Below are positions 32,022 through 41,673 of a DNA stretch of 48,547 nt, one piece after another (position 1 is the first letter of the stretch; every line of letters starts with the position of its first letter). The DNA is from an uncultured Clostridia bacterium (GTDB taxonomy: Bacteria > Bacillota > Clostridia > UBA1381). Location: contig CAKSSN010000018.1 in the NCBI GenBank assembly GCA_934489015.1, positions 1-48,547 of the forward strand, written 5' to 3'. The position numbers were made by a program, and so were the translations under genes. Under the pieces are notes generated by a model. It was not told where the DNA came from. It saw only the letters and a program-made list of their open reading frames with translations, and ran no database searches.

Positions 32022-34034
32022 TTATTTAGCCTCACTTTCTGCCACTGTCGTTATTTTCTGTGCGGACGATATAATGTCATCGCGGCCTGAGAGCTTTATA
32101 AACGATACTCCTATAATCTGTCTTCCAAGCTCGTCTGCCGGTATGCTCAGAAGGTCGGCAGAATATGTCTGTCCGTTTGTAATAGCCTCGTTTTTCTGAA
32201 CTGTTACGTTAAGGCTGCTGCCGCTGTTTGTGAATATGTCAGACGGAATAAACCATGTTCCGAAATATTCAACAGTCGCATTTTCGCCTACCGTAGCAGT
32301 TGTTATATATCTGAGGTTTCCGAGTCCGCTGTTTTCGTCAACATATGCATCTGTAGCTGTTATTTCAACGCCGCCGAGCTTCTTTTCTGCAACTGTATAT
32401 GTACCATTACCTTTGTCAACAGCTTCAAAGCCGTCTGCTATATAGCTGTCTTTGTTATTGCCGAGAATTGTTCCGGAAATATATTTTCCGTCAGCATCCT
32501 TTGTTGCGTCAATGGATATAATGCCCGGGAAGCTTGTATTTCTCTTCAGGAGAAGCTCTGTCATTGTGCTGTTTGCAACAGTACAGTTAGTGAAGTCGGT
32601 AACAGCATTTTCGGAGTAGTTTCCAACGTTTGAATCATCTGTCTTAACAGTAACCCAATTGTTTGTGAAGCTTGAATTTTTAACTGTGGCATTTCCATTT
32701 ACACGGAAGCAATAGTACTGATTAGGCTTTTCTGTATCAACAAATTTACAGTCCGAAACATTTATACCAACTGTTCCGATAAACGAATTCCAGCCTCTTA
32801 ATGTTGATTTTTTTATATTCAACACTCCGTTGCCGCCGCCGACGTGAATACCGTATATTTCGGTATCAAAATCGCAGGTATCAATCGTAGCTGTTCCATA
32901 GACCTCGCTTGTACGAAGACCGTTTGTCCCTTTAAAGTTACAGTTTTTAATGGTGAAGTTTTCGCCTTTTATATCAAGATTGTTCCATCTGCGATTTGTT
33001 GCTTTATCATAATAGCCTACATTTTCAAAGTTAAATCCGTCAAGTGTAAGATTTTTTGTTGTTTTCGGAATAGAGTTGTCTTGAATTGTTTTAACAACAG
33101 CACCATTGCCTTTAATTGTAAGGTTTGATTTTGTTATAGGCGAAAATTCTATCTCGTCTGCGTATACACAAATGGTGTCACCGTCAATGGCTGCATTGGC
33201 AGCGTCAGCGAATGAATCATAGAAATAAGAAGCTGTTGATCTTTTTATTTCTGCTACCGGGTATTTATCTGCAATCATTTTCGTATCACTTGAGCAAAGC
33301 GGATAAATCATTTCGGTAACATTTTTCCAGTCAGAGCTCCAAAGAATGCAGCTCGCATTTGTATTTTCTATATAATTTCCACTTAGTTGCAGTTTTCCCG
33401 GAGTTACGCAACCATAACATTCAATGTTTCCTTCAGTTGTTGTTCCATACATTTTATTTTTTGTAATAGTTGCTTTATAGCTGCATTTCTTTTTGGGTAA
33501 CATTTCAATATAAATAAAGCGTCTTGGTCTGACATCATTATCTTTCTCTTCAAATACATTATCTGTGATAGTTATTATGCCGGTATTTGACGGATAAATA
33601 TGAATTGCTCCATAGGAAACTTCTTTAAATGTACAGTTTGTAATAGTTAAAGAATTTAAAAGAGGTCGTCTTTTATTTCCGCAATGGATAGCAGTAAGAT
33701 TATTATCTGTATTTTTAATATCTTTAAAGTTAGTATTTTTAATTGTTCCGCCTTTTCTTGAAAATGTAATAGAAGAATTCCCGGAAATTGTATGGCTGTT
33801 GCCATCAATTGTAATTGTATATGCCGGTAATTCAATATTACCAGAATCTTTTATATCTGTTAAAAGAGTTACGGTGTCTCCTGCCACAGCTGCACTTACA
33901 GCTTCTGCAAATGTTGAATAGGTTTTGTCGCCGATTTTTGCCTGTGGTTTGTCATCAGCAAAAGCCGACCATGACATTGCGGCAAGCAATACTACAGACG
34001 ATAGTATGCAAGCCATTGGTTTGAAATGTTTCAT
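32022..34034 (-). CDS. Secreted right-handed parallel beta-helix protein
   Basis: A 670-residue exported protein starting at ATG 34034 (AGGAAGAAGGA immediately upstream). A longer frame to 34133 is excluded because that position falls in the -35 box. The signal peptide ends MSWSAFA-DD. Two halves each open with a related motif, YSTFAEAVSAAVAGDTVTL (near residue 40) and YFYDSFADAANAAIDGDTI (near residue 295). Each is followed by pectate-lyase-like coils rich in ITNCTF/IKNCNF repeats. The C-terminal ~120 residues form a separate beta-sandwich-like domain. No SLH, LPXTG or lipobox anchor is visible. Similar folds act on polysaccharides or as adhesins; no catalytic residues were identified. Confidence 0.78.
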   Translation of the reverse strand: MKHFKPMACILSSVVLLAAMSWSAFADDKPQAKIGDKTYSTFAEAVSAAVAGDTVTLLTDIKDSGNIELPAYTITIDGNSHTISGNSSITFSRKGGTIKNTNFKDIKNTDNNLTAIHCGNKRRPLLNSLTITNCTFKEVSYGAIHIYPSNTGIITITDNVFEEKDNDVRPRRFIYIEMLPKKKCSYKATITKNKMYGTTTEGNIECYGCVTPGKLQLSGNYIENTNASCILWSSDWKNVTEMIYPLCSSDTKMIADKYPVAEIKRSTASYFYDSFADAANAAIDGDTICVYADEIEFSPITKSNLTIKGNGAVVKTIQDNSIPKTTKNLTLDGFNFENVGYYDKATNRRWNNLDIKGENFTIKNCNFKGTNGLRTSEVYGTATIDTCDFDTEIYGIHVGGGNGVLNIKKSTLRGWNSFIGTVGINVSDCKFVDTEKPNQYYCFRVNGNATVKNSSFTNNWVTVKTDDSNVGNYSENAVTDFTNCTVANSTMTELLLKRNTSFPGIISIDATKDADGKYISGTILGNNKDSYIADGFEAVDKGNGTYTVAEKKLGGVEITATDAYVDENSGLGNLRYITTATVGENATVEYFGTWFIPSDIFTNSGSSLNVTVQKNEAITNGQTYSADLLSIPADELGRQIIGVSFIKLSGRDDIISSAQKITTVAESEAK

Positions 34035-34104
34035 TGTCCTTCTTCCTTTCATATTATTAGTATAAATGTCTTTTTTTTTGGCAAATGTACTTAATTTCAA
34101 GACA

Positions 34105-34133
34105 ATTATAACACTTGTTTTAGTTTGCGTCAA
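34105..34133 (-). promoter_or_regulatory. Promoter of the beta-helix gene
   Basis: TTGACG (34133-34128), 17 bp, TATAAT (34110-34105) on the minus strand. It fixes the transcript start near 34098 and therefore the translation start at 34034 or 34052. Confidence 0.8.
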
Positions 34134-34264
34134 TTAAATTTTGATAGATTTATATATAATAGTTCATTTGTGTCGGGATTTGTGTACGGTTTTTCGTCAA
34201 AAAGCAAAAAAATATCATTATAGTAGGTAAAAGACTGATAAATATTTGAATTAAAATGAAAAGC

Positions 34265-34296
34265 GAGAAGCCGCAGACCATTGCCTGCGGCTTCTC
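34265..34296 (-). terminator. Terminator of the SLH-domain protein gene
   Basis: A perfect 12-bp stem, GAGAAGCCGCAG (34265-34276) with CTGCGGCTTCTC (34285-34296), followed on the minus strand by GCTTTTCATTTTAA, 26 bases after the stop codon. Confidence 0.8.
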
Positions 34297-34321
34297 TATG
34301 GATATTAAGGATAGAAAGAAA

Positions 34322-36406
34322 TTATTTGCCTGTTAAAAGGAATTTGTAAAGCATTGACGCTGCTTCCGCACGCGTTAAGCTGTCCTGCGGACGAACGTCG
34401 CTTCCGTTTCCGGTTACTATTCCGTAGCCGCGAAGGATTGAAACGGCACCAATTCTGTTCGGAGAAATATATTCGCTGTCTTCAAAGCCTGCCTTGAATA
34501 TATCGTTCATTGAAGCGATTTTTCCAAAGCCCATATATGCTGTCATAATTGCGAACGCGTCCTCTCTTTTAACTGCCGCGTCGGGATTTTTTTCGTTTTC
34601 CGAAATATAGCCGTTTCTGATTGCAACTTTGTAAAGGTCGTCTGTGTCGTCAATTCTGTAGTTCATTGCTGTTTGGAGGAGTCTGAGCAAATCCTTTTGA
34701 GCAATTGCGCTGTCGGGATTGAAGCTGCCGCCATCAAAGCCTATTCCGGCTTCCGAAAGAGCCTTTATTGCTCCCTCTGCCCAGTGACCCGATATATCGC
34801 CGTATTCGTATGATGTGTCATCAAAGCGGGAGTCGTCTTCGGGCTTTCCTGTAAGCGCGTCAATCTCAAATGCATAATCCTTGCTCGGTGCATAGCAGAG
34901 TCTGAACATTTTGTCCTCGTCCGATTTTACGTAAAGCTGTCTTATCGGCGCGTATTCAAACATTGCCTTTGCAGCTTCTTCGGCGCTTATTGCTCCCGAC
35001 GGGTCGGGGAAATTCGACGTGTCCTTAGTTCTGCGCATTGAGAATGCATCAATATAGCCGTTCATGCTGTAGGAAACATAAATTGTGTCATGTGTATATT
35101 TTATTCCGTTTACAAGACGAACGTATGATCTTGAATAGCCGTAGCTTTTGGTTTCGCTTTCGAGTACATACTCTGAAAGCTCCTGCTTATAGTTGTCGTT
35201 TAAGAATTTGTCAACTGCCTTTGAAGCGGCGTCGTATTCTTTATCGGTGTATTCGTCCTTAAGAACTCTGTCTTTTGAATATTCGCTGTAATTAAAGCCT
35301 GTCAGCTTTCCTGTTTCAGCATCTGCGGAAAGGGAAATATAAGCGTCCTCTTCAGAGTAATGCATACGCATAAAATATCCGTTTTCTGTTTTTATAAGAG
35401 TTTTATAAAACTTGTCGGCTGACGGCAGGCTCTTGAATACGCCTGTTTTAGCCGCGTTTTTGAGAATTTCTTCTGCGCTGTAAAGCCCCGATATTTTATC
35501 AAGCTCCGAAATCTCCTGCTCCGTAAGCATATCGGCTCCGGCGGCTGAATCCATTGCTGATGCCCTATTTGAAGCGGCGCCCTTTTCAAGATAAGGAATT
35601 ACATCTGCGTTTTCTGCCGGTGTTACAATTTCGCCGTTTTCGCAGAGGATATATCCCATATCATTGTTTTTAAATCTGTAGATAAGCTTCGGCGTTACTT
35701 TTTTATCTAATGAAGAAATTTTATAATAAGTGTCCCAATCGGGTGTGTAAACAAGCTCGATAGGGAACTTGTCAAGGTATGCTTTCTGCGGATCCTCAAG
35801 GACCTTATCATAGTTTTCGATAAATTCCGTATCATACTGCCAGTTGATATACGCGTCCGTTACAACAAATCTGCTTCCGTCATATCTGACATTTGCAAAT
35901 GCCGTATCTTCCGGAACTGCAATTCCGTCCTTTTCGCGCTCCCAGTTAAATGAGCAGGAAGCGTATCTTACAACGCTCTTGTCGGCATTTGTTGCCTTTA
36001 ATGTGTTATTCGGAAATTCAAAAAGCTCCGGAGCAAGCTTTTTCATAAATTCCTCTGCGTACTTAAAATACTCTTCCCTCGTCTTTTCGGAAAGCTTTCC
36101 GCCGTTTCCGTAGTCATACATTCCGTCCTTGTCATAGCCGTAATTGGTTATATTTCCGTAATTATCACACTGAACGTTCATGCTTTCAGACTGATCCTTA
36201 TTTGTCCAGGAGAAAATATATTGACTGCTTCCATCTGCCATTTCCGTTGTTCCGCTCTTAAATTCGGTAAGCTCTTCGGGAACATCAATTCTGCTTTTTA
36301 CTTTAATGAGTGCGTTTTGCATTTCGGTTGTGTCCGTTGCGGCAAATGCCGGAAGTGCGGAAAGCATCATTGCAGCCGCTAAGAGAGCCGATAGTAGTTT
36401 TTTCAT
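34322..36406 (-). CDS. Surface protein with YcdB-like region and C-terminal SLH domains
   Basis: About 694 residues from the ATG at 36406 (AAAGGATT upstream; a second ATG at 36424 is also in frame). The signal peptide ends LSALPAFA-AT. The central 450 residues contain two PepSY/YcdB-like stretches (EEYFKYAEEFMKKLAPELFEF with the Tyr/Trp-rich partner, and DAASKAVDKFLNDNYKQELSEYVL), a fold seen in peptidase propeptides. The last ~170 residues hold three S-layer homology repeats (DISGHWAEGAIKALSEAGI, AFAIMTAYMGFGKIA, LTRAEAASMLYKFLL), which bind secondary cell-wall polymer. Probably a wall-bound protein, perhaps a protease inhibitor; precise role unknown. Confidence 0.82.
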   Translation of the reverse strand: MKKLLSALLAAAMMLSALPAFAATDTTEMQNALIKVKSRIDVPEELTEFKSGTTEMADGSSQYIFSWTNKDQSESMNVQCDNYGNITNYGYDKDGMYDYGNGGKLSEKTREEYFKYAEEFMKKLAPELFEFPNNTLKATNADKSVVRYASCSFNWEREKDGIAVPEDTAFANVRYDGSRFVVTDAYINWQYDTEFIENYDKVLEDPQKAYLDKFPIELVYTPDWDTYYKISSLDKKVTPKLIYRFKNNDMGYILCENGEIVTPAENADVIPYLEKGAASNRASAMDSAAGADMLTEQEISELDKISGLYSAEEILKNAAKTGVFKSLPSADKFYKTLIKTENGYFMRMHYSEEDAYISLSADAETGKLTGFNYSEYSKDRVLKDEYTDKEYDAASKAVDKFLNDNYKQELSEYVLESETKSYGYSRSYVRLVNGIKYTHDTIYVSYSMNGYIDAFSMRRTKDTSNFPDPSGAISAEEAAKAMFEYAPIRQLYVKSDEDKMFRLCYAPSKDYAFEIDALTGKPEDDSRFDDTSYEYGDISGHWAEGAIKALSEAGIGFDGGSFNPDSAIAQKDLLRLLQTAMNYRIDDTDDLYKVAIRNGYISENEKNPDAAVKREDAFAIMTAYMGFGKIASMNDIFKAGFEDSEYISPNRIGAVSILRGYGIVTGNGSDVRPQDSLTRAEAASMLYKFLLTGK

Positions 36407-36560
36407 AAATATCAATCCTTTCATGTTAATTTTTGGTCTTCATAATGTATACATTTCAGACGTCAAAAAGGTTGCATATTAAATAAATATTTTTTATATA
36501 CAGCGATATGCACAAAAGCAGCACCCAAAATTGCATATTTTGCATAATTCGGTATGCGCT

Positions 36561-37607
36561 TTATAAAATTATTAGCTCCTTTGGTGAGTGGGTAAGATTT
36601 ATGCAGCCGTTCTCCGTTACCGCAACAACGTCCTCAATTCTGACTCCGCCGAGCGATGGAATATAAATTCCCGGCTCTACCGTTACAACATTGCCCGCCT
36701 TTAACGTGTCCTTTGATCTCGGAGAAAGATTTGGGTTTTCGTGTATTTCAAGCCCCACGCTGTGCCCCAGACTGTGACCGAAATATTCGCCGAAGCCTGC
36801 TTCTTTTATAATATCTCTTGCGACCGCGTCCATGCTGCTGCACGCTTCTCCGGCTTTTATTTTTTCTATTGCCGCTTTTTGCGCCTTTAAAACGGTATTA
36901 TAAATTTCCGAAAGCCTTTTGTCCGCATTGCCGACAGCGACCGTGCGCGTCATATCCGAGCAGTAGCCGTCCAGAACACACCCGAAATCAAACGTTACAA
37001 AATCGCCGCTTTCTATTTTTTTATCGGAAGCGGTGCCGTGCGGCATTGCGCCTCTTATTCCCGACGCGCATATTGTTTCAAACGAAAGTGACTGCGCTCC
37101 GTTTTTCCTCATGAAAAATTCCATTTCAAGCGCAAGGTCAACTTCACGTGCGCCGGGCTTTATAAATGAAAGTATATGTTCAAATGCCTTATCGCCGAGC
37201 GCTTCCGCCGCCGCTATTTTCTTTATTTCCTCATTGCTTTTTACTTCTCGCGGCTCGGATATATCGCTTTGCGCTTCTGAAAAGGTTTTTTTGCCCGAAA
37301 AGTGATTTTTTAAGGCAATATATTCTGCGGCGGATAAATATTTTTCTTCAAAATAAATAGTTTCCTCGTCCGCATTTTCCAAAAAGTTTGTTACCGTGCC
37401 GATATAGGCTTCAAAATCCTTTGCCTGCTCCGCTGACTGAACGGTATAGCGCGAGTCGGTTATAATGGCTTTATGCTCCTTTGAAATATAAAGCGCTGCA
37501 TCCTCTGACGTGAAACCGCTGTAATAATATATATTCGCCTTGCCCGAAATTAAAAAGGCTTCCTTGTCTTTAAGCTTTTTTTGCAGAAAATCCGCATTTG
37601 TTTTCAT
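36561..37607 (-). CDS. M24B family aminopeptidase (Xaa-Pro type)
   Basis: A 348-residue metallopeptidase. The N-terminal creatinase-like domain (FLISGKANIYYYSGF) is followed by the pita-bread domain with metal ligands in FDFGCVLDGYCSDMTRT (two Asp), GHSLGHSVGLEIHE (His), TVEPGIYIP (Glu) and GGVRIEDVVAVTENG (Glu). It removes N-terminal residues preceding proline. It follows radA by 17 bases and is last in the leftward murA-to-peptidase run. Confidence 0.93.
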   Translation of the reverse strand: MKTNADFLQKKLKDKEAFLISGKANIYYYSGFTSEDAALYISKEHKAIITDSRYTVQSAEQAKDFEAYIGTVTNFLENADEETIYFEEKYLSAAEYIALKNHFSGKKTFSEAQSDISEPREVKSNEEIKKIAAAEALGDKAFEHILSFIKPGAREVDLALEMEFFMRKNGAQSLSFETICASGIRGAMPHGTASDKKIESGDFVTFDFGCVLDGYCSDMTRTVAVGNADKRLSEIYNTVLKAQKAAIEKIKAGEACSSMDAVARDIIKEAGFGEYFGHSLGHSVGLEIHENPNLSPRSKDTLKAGNVVTVEPGIYIPSLGGVRIEDVVAVTENGCINLTHSPKELIIL

Positions 37608-37624
37608 GTATTTCTATCTCCTTT

Positions 37625-38989
37625 TTAAAGCAGCTTTAGCGCTTCTCTTAGCGTTTTTGCGCCTCTTACGTCCATGCCGCTCGGAATTTTAACGCCTTTG
37701 AGCGAAAATGACGGAACAATTGCTTTTGTAAAGCCGAGCTTTGAAGCTTCAATCAGCCTTTTTTCAAGCTGCGCTACCGACCTTAGCTCGCCGCCGAGCC
37801 CTACTTCACCGATAAATATAATATCGGGAGCGAGCGAAACGTCCTTAAATGCGGAAGCTATCGACACGCAAAGCCCCAAATCAATTGCCGTTTCGTCAAT
37901 TCTGAGCCCTCCGGCAACGTTTACGTAAACGTCCGAGCCGGAAAGTCTTATGCCGGCCCTTTTTTCAAGCACGGCTATCATTAGAATAAGTCTGTTTATA
38001 TCAATTCCCGATGACATTCTGCGCGGGTTTCCGAAGCCGGTCGGCGTGACAAGAGCCTGAATTTCCGCAAGCACTCCGCGACTGCCCTCCATTGTGCAGA
38101 CAACGGCGCTTCCGGACGAGTTTTCCTGCCTGCCCTCAAGAAGCATTGCCGACGGGTTTTCAACCTCACAAAGTCCGCTGCCCTTCATTTCAAAAACGCC
38201 TATTTCGTTTGTTGAGCCGAAACGGTTTTTAACGCAGCGCAGTATTCTGAACGTCATCTGCCTGTCGCCCTCAAAGTAAAGCACGCAGTCAACCATATGC
38301 TCAAGCACGCGCGGGCCTGCAAGAGAGCCATCCTTTGTTACGTGACCGACTATAAACATGGATATGCTGTTTTGCTTTGCTATATGCATAAACGCATTTG
38401 TGGCTTCTCTGACCTGCGGCACGCTGCCCGGCGCTGACGCAACCTGGCTGTGATGCATTGTCTGTATCGAGTCGATAATGACAATATCGGGCTTAAGGCT
38501 TCTTATATATTCCGTTATTATTTCAACATCCGTTTCCGAAACAAGATAAAGGTTTTCCGACGCAACTCCCAAACGCTCGGCGCGGATTTTTATTTGCCCT
38601 TCGGACTCCTCTCCCGATACGTATAAAATGCGCTTATCCTTTGAGGTGTTATCGCAGATTTGCAGAAGTATTGTCGATTTGCCTATACCGGGATCGCCGC
38701 CGACGAGTATAAGCGAGCCGCGAACTATTCCTCCGCCGAGAACTCTGTCAAGCTCCTTCATGCCTGTTGTATATCGGAAATAATTATCTATTTCAACGTC
38801 GCGTATTGATTTCGGTGCGCTGCCTGTTGAAATTATGCGCTTCGGCGCGTCCGCAGCGGCTGAGGGGGAGTCGGATATTATTGTTTCCGTAAGCGTGTTC
38901 CATTTGTTGCAGCCCGGACATTTGCCGATCCATCGCGGTGACTGATAGCCACATTCCGAGCATATATATGTTGATTTCGGCTTTGCCAT
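37625..38989 (-). CDS. radA: DNA repair protein RadA/Sms
   Basis: A 454-residue recombination ATPase/helicase promoting branch migration. The zinc finger uses Cys10, Cys13, Cys24, Cys27; Walker A is GGDPGIGKST (97-106); the RadA-specific KNRFG motif is present (VKNRFGSTNE). The C-terminal third is the Lon-protease-like domain (DVYVNVAGGLRIDETAIDL, FIGEVGLGGELR). Length normal. Neighbours are rlmH (20 bases upstream) and the M24 peptidase. Confidence 0.97.
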   Translation of the reverse strand: MAKPKSTYICSECGYQSPRWIGKCPGCNKWNTLTETIISDSPSAAADAPKRIISTGSAPKSIRDVEIDNYFRYTTGMKELDRVLGGGIVRGSLILVGGDPGIGKSTILLQICDNTSKDKRILYVSGEESEGQIKIRAERLGVASENLYLVSETDVEIITEYIRSLKPDIVIIDSIQTMHHSQVASAPGSVPQVREATNAFMHIAKQNSISMFIVGHVTKDGSLAGPRVLEHMVDCVLYFEGDRQMTFRILRCVKNRFGSTNEIGVFEMKGSGLCEVENPSAMLLEGRQENSSGSAVVCTMEGSRGVLAEIQALVTPTGFGNPRRMSSGIDINRLILMIAVLEKRAGIRLSGSDVYVNVAGGLRIDETAIDLGLCVSIASAFKDVSLAPDIIFIGEVGLGGELRSVAQLEKRLIEASKLGFTKAIVPSFSLKGVKIPSGMDVRGAKTLREALKLL

Positions 38990-39009
38990 TTTTCTTTTTT
39001 CCTTTCGCT

Positions 39010-39483
39010 TTATTTGTGGTATGACTGATTTGAGTTTATTTTAAAGCCCCTGTAAATCTGTTCGAGCAGCACAACGCGCATAAGCTGGTGGGGAAGTGTT
39101 ATTCTCCCGACGCTCAGCTTTATATCGGCTCTGCCTTTTACCTCGTCCGAAAGTCCGAGAGAGCCGCCTATTATAAATGTAATGCGGCTTGACGTGTTTG
39201 CCGTCTGCTTCATAAAGTCTGCTATATCCTCGCTTGAAAACAGCTTTCCCTCAATGCAGAGCGCGGCAACGGCGCCGGGTTTTATTTTTGATAATATTTT
39301 TTTGCCCTCTGTCTGCTTTATTTTTTCACATTCCTTTTCCGAAGCGTTATCGGGTATTTTCTCGTCGGGAATTTCGGTTATAGTAAGCTTTGCAAATGCG
39401 GACATTCTTTTTGAATATTCGTCTATTGCGCTTCTGAAAAAGCTTTCCTTTATTTTTCCTACTGCTATAATGTCAATATTCAT
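39010..39483 (-). CDS. rlmH: 23S rRNA (pseudouridine-1915-N3)-methyltransferase
   Basis: A 157-residue SPOUT methyltransferase. It has VGKIKESFFRSAIDEYSKR at the start, FIIGGSLGLSDEV in the knotted SAM site, and the C-terminal signature LPHQLMRVVLLEQIYRGFKI with NQSYHK. It is encoded next to the WalJ-like hydrolase, a common Firmicutes arrangement. Confidence 0.97.
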   Translation of the reverse strand: MNIDIIAVGKIKESFFRSAIDEYSKRMSAFAKLTITEIPDEKIPDNASEKECEKIKQTEGKKILSKIKPGAVAALCIEGKLFSSEDIADFMKQTANTSSRITFIIGGSLGLSDEVKGRADIKLSVGRITLPHQLMRVVLLEQIYRGFKINSNQSYHK

Positions 39484-39510
39484 CTTTTTATCAGCTCCGT
39501 ATATATTAAT

Positions 39511-39538
39511 AAAAGCCCTCCCGATCGGGAAGGCTTTT
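39511..39538 (-). terminator. Hairpin between the hydrolase and rlmH genes
   Basis: AAAAGCC-TCCC-GATC-GGGA-GGCTTTT-type inverted repeat (39511-39538), one bulged base, followed on the minus strand by ATTAATA. It could end or attenuate transcription between the two genes. Confidence 0.5.
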
Positions 39539-39546
39539 CGGGTATT

Positions 39547-40320
39547 TTATACAGCAAACCTACTTATTTCATATCTGCCGGCAACGGACAGATCAATATC
39601 CTTAAAGCCTGCGCTGCAAAGAGCAGACTTGGAGGTTATTTCGGCTATTTCCGGAGTGTTGTTTTCGTTGCTAAGATGAGCAAGCATAACGTGCTTTGTT
39701 CCGGAATTTGCAAGCCGTATTACTGTTTGCGCGGTAAGGTCATTTGACATATGACCGTAATCTCCGAGTATTCTTTTTTTCAGATACGGCGGATATGAGC
39801 CGATTTTCAGCATCTGAACATCATGGTTTGATTCGAGTATTATGTATTCGCTGCCCTCAAGCCTTTTGTAAAGCGGGTCGGGCATAAAGCCTATATCCGT
39901 TGCAAGCGTATATTTTTTTCCGCCCGAAAACAGATTAAATCCGACAGGCTCGGCAGCGTCATGCGGAATTTCAAAGGGTAAAACATCAATGGAGCCGATT
40001 GAAAAGCCTTTGTCATGCTCTATTGTATGCAGCTGATGTGCGTCTATTTTCCCTGCCTGCATATTTGACAGCGTTCCGCTTGTTGCGTAAATATCAAGAC
40101 CGTATCTCCTTGCGGCAATGCCGACGCCTTTTGTATGATCCGTATGCTCATGGGTTACAAGAATTGCGGATATATCCTCCGGCGCTATTTCAAGCTCGTC
40201 AAGCTTCTGCTTAAGAAGCGCGCCCGACATTCCGCAGTCGATTAAAAGCGTTGTTTCTCCGTCGGAAATAAGCGATGAATTACCCGATGAGCCGCTGACC
40301 AATGAAACAAAACCTATCAC
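39547..40320 (-). CDS. MBL-fold metallo-hydrolase, WalJ/YycJ-like
   Basis: A 257-residue beta-lactamase-fold protein. Metal motif THEHTDH (His57, His59, Asp61, His62), with the N-terminal LVSGSSGNSSLI and later ATDIGF, ILESNHD and LAHLSNENN, characteristic of the YycJ (WalJ) family linked to coordination of wall synthesis and DNA replication. GTG at 40320 is preferred because GAGGG precedes it at a normal distance; a longer GTG start at 40347 would overlap murA. Four bases separate it from the murA stop. Confidence 0.88.
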   Translation of the reverse strand: MIGFVSLVSGSSGNSSLISDGETTLLIDCGMSGALLKQKLDELEIAPEDISAILVTHEHTDHTKGVGIAARRYGLDIYATSGTLSNMQAGKIDAHQLHTIEHDKGFSIGSIDVLPFEIPHDAAEPVGFNLFSGGKKYTLATDIGFMPDPLYKRLEGSEYIILESNHDVQMLKIGSYPPYLKKRILGDYGHMSNDLTAQTVIRLANSGTKHVMLAHLSNENNTPEIAEITSKSALCSAGFKDIDLSVAGRYEISRFAV

Positions 40321-40324
40321 CTTA

Positions 40325-41605
40325 TCAGCCCTCGCAGTCTTCCACAACGGTAACTCTTCTTATATCCGCACCGAGATGTACAAATTTTTCCTCAAAGCTT
40401 TCGTAGCCTCTGTCTATATGGTATATATCGGATATTTCCGTTGTACCCTCAGCCATAAGCCCGGCAATTATCATCGCCGCACCCGCACGCAGATCGTGTG
40501 CGATAACGGAGGTGCCGTAAAGCTTTTCAACTCCGTCAATAATCGCAAGCTGACCTTCAACGCGTATGCTTGCGCCCATTCTTTTAAGCTCGCTTACGTA
40601 CCTGAATCTGTCGTCCCAAACGCCCTCTCTTGCCGAGCTTGTACCCTGTACGGTTGACAAAAAGGTTACAAGCTGAGGCTGCATATCGGTCGGATAGCCG
40701 GGATACGGCAGAGCAATGAAGTTTATTTTTTTAAACACGGTGTTTTCGGGTACAAAAACCCTCACGCTGTCCTCAAACTCAAAAACCTGTGCGCCCGATT
40801 CAACAAGCTTTGCGGTAATTGTTTCGAGATGGCGCGGAATTACGTTTTTAATTGTAACGTCGCCCTTTGTTGCAGCGGCGGCAATCATAAATGTTCCTGC
40901 TTCTATCTGGTCGGGAATTATAGTATATGTTCCTCCGCGCAGCGCTTCAACGCCCTTTATTCTGATTGTGTCGGTTCCGGCTCCGCGTATATTTGCGCCC
41001 ATTGCGTTTAAAAAGTTGGCAAGGTCAACTATATGCGGCTCCTTTGCGGCATTTTCTATAATTGTCATTCCCTGCGCCTTTACGGCTGCAAGAATTGCGT
41101 TTATCGTTGCGCCGACAGACACAACGTCTATATATATATTGGCGCCCGTCATATGAGCCGCACTGCCGGTTATTCTGCTGCCGACAGAGTCGATTTTTGC
41201 GCCTAAGGCTTCAAACGCCTTTATATGCTGATCTATAGGACGCGTTCCGAAATCGCATCCGCCCGGCATTTCCATTTCGAATTTGCCAAATCTGCCCAGA
41301 AGCGCTCCCATAAGATAGCTTGAGCCGCGCATTCTTCTTGTCAGCTCCTTTGACGGAATGCAGGTTTTTATATTTGTACAGTCTATTTCAACGGTGTTTT
41401 TATCTATATAATTTATATCGGCACCGAGAAGCTTTAATATTTTGATATAAAGCTTTGTATCCTCTATATTGGGAAGGTTTTCAAGACGGCATTTTGCGTT
41501 TATCAGTATGCACGCGGGGATTATGGCAACAGCCGCGTTTTTTGCACCGCTTATTTCAACCTCTCCTTTGAGCTTACAGCCGCCCTTGATTATTAGCTTT
41601 TCCAA
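40325..41605 (-). CDS. murA: UDP-N-acetylglucosamine 1-carboxyvinyltransferase
   Basis: A 426-residue enzyme of the first committed peptidoglycan step, transferring enolpyruvate from PEP to UDP-GlcNAc. Lys22-Asn23 (SGAKNAA), the fosfomycin-target Cys117 in MPGGCDFGTRPIDQH, and LPYPGYPTDMQPQ are all present. The Asp after the catalytic cysteine is more usual in the second Firmicutes MurA paralogue. Followed immediately by the WalJ-like gene. Confidence 0.96.
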   Translation of the reverse strand: MEKLIIKGGCKLKGEVEISGAKNAAVAIIPACILINAKCRLENLPNIEDTKLYIKILKLLGADINYIDKNTVEIDCTNIKTCIPSKELTRRMRGSSYLMGALLGRFGKFEMEMPGGCDFGTRPIDQHIKAFEALGAKIDSVGSRITGSAAHMTGANIYIDVVSVGATINAILAAVKAQGMTIIENAAKEPHIVDLANFLNAMGANIRGAGTDTIRIKGVEALRGGTYTIIPDQIEAGTFMIAAAATKGDVTIKNVIPRHLETITAKLVESGAQVFEFEDSVRVFVPENTVFKKINFIALPYPGYPTDMQPQLVTFLSTVQGTSSAREGVWDDRFRYVSELKRMGASIRVEGQLAIIDGVEKLYGTSVIAHDLRAGAAMIIAGLMAEGTTEISDIYHIDRGYESFEEKFVHLGADIRRVTVVEDCEG

Positions 41606-41624
41606 ACAGTATTACACCCCTTTA

Positions 41625-41656
41625 TGAAAAAACAGCTTGACTCATAGCCAAGCTGT
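41625..41656 (-). terminator. Terminator of rpmB
   Basis: ACAGCTTG (41632-41639) pairs with CAAGCTGT (41649-41656) and is followed on the minus strand by TTTTTTC. Lies between rpmB and murA. Confidence 0.8.
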
Positions 41657-41673
41657 ACTTTTAAAACACATCA

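Noticed and set aside
34035..34133. N-terminal extension of the beta-helix protein
   Set aside because: The extension would start within the -35 hexamer of a strong promoter and lacks a ribosome site; the signal peptide starts at 34034.
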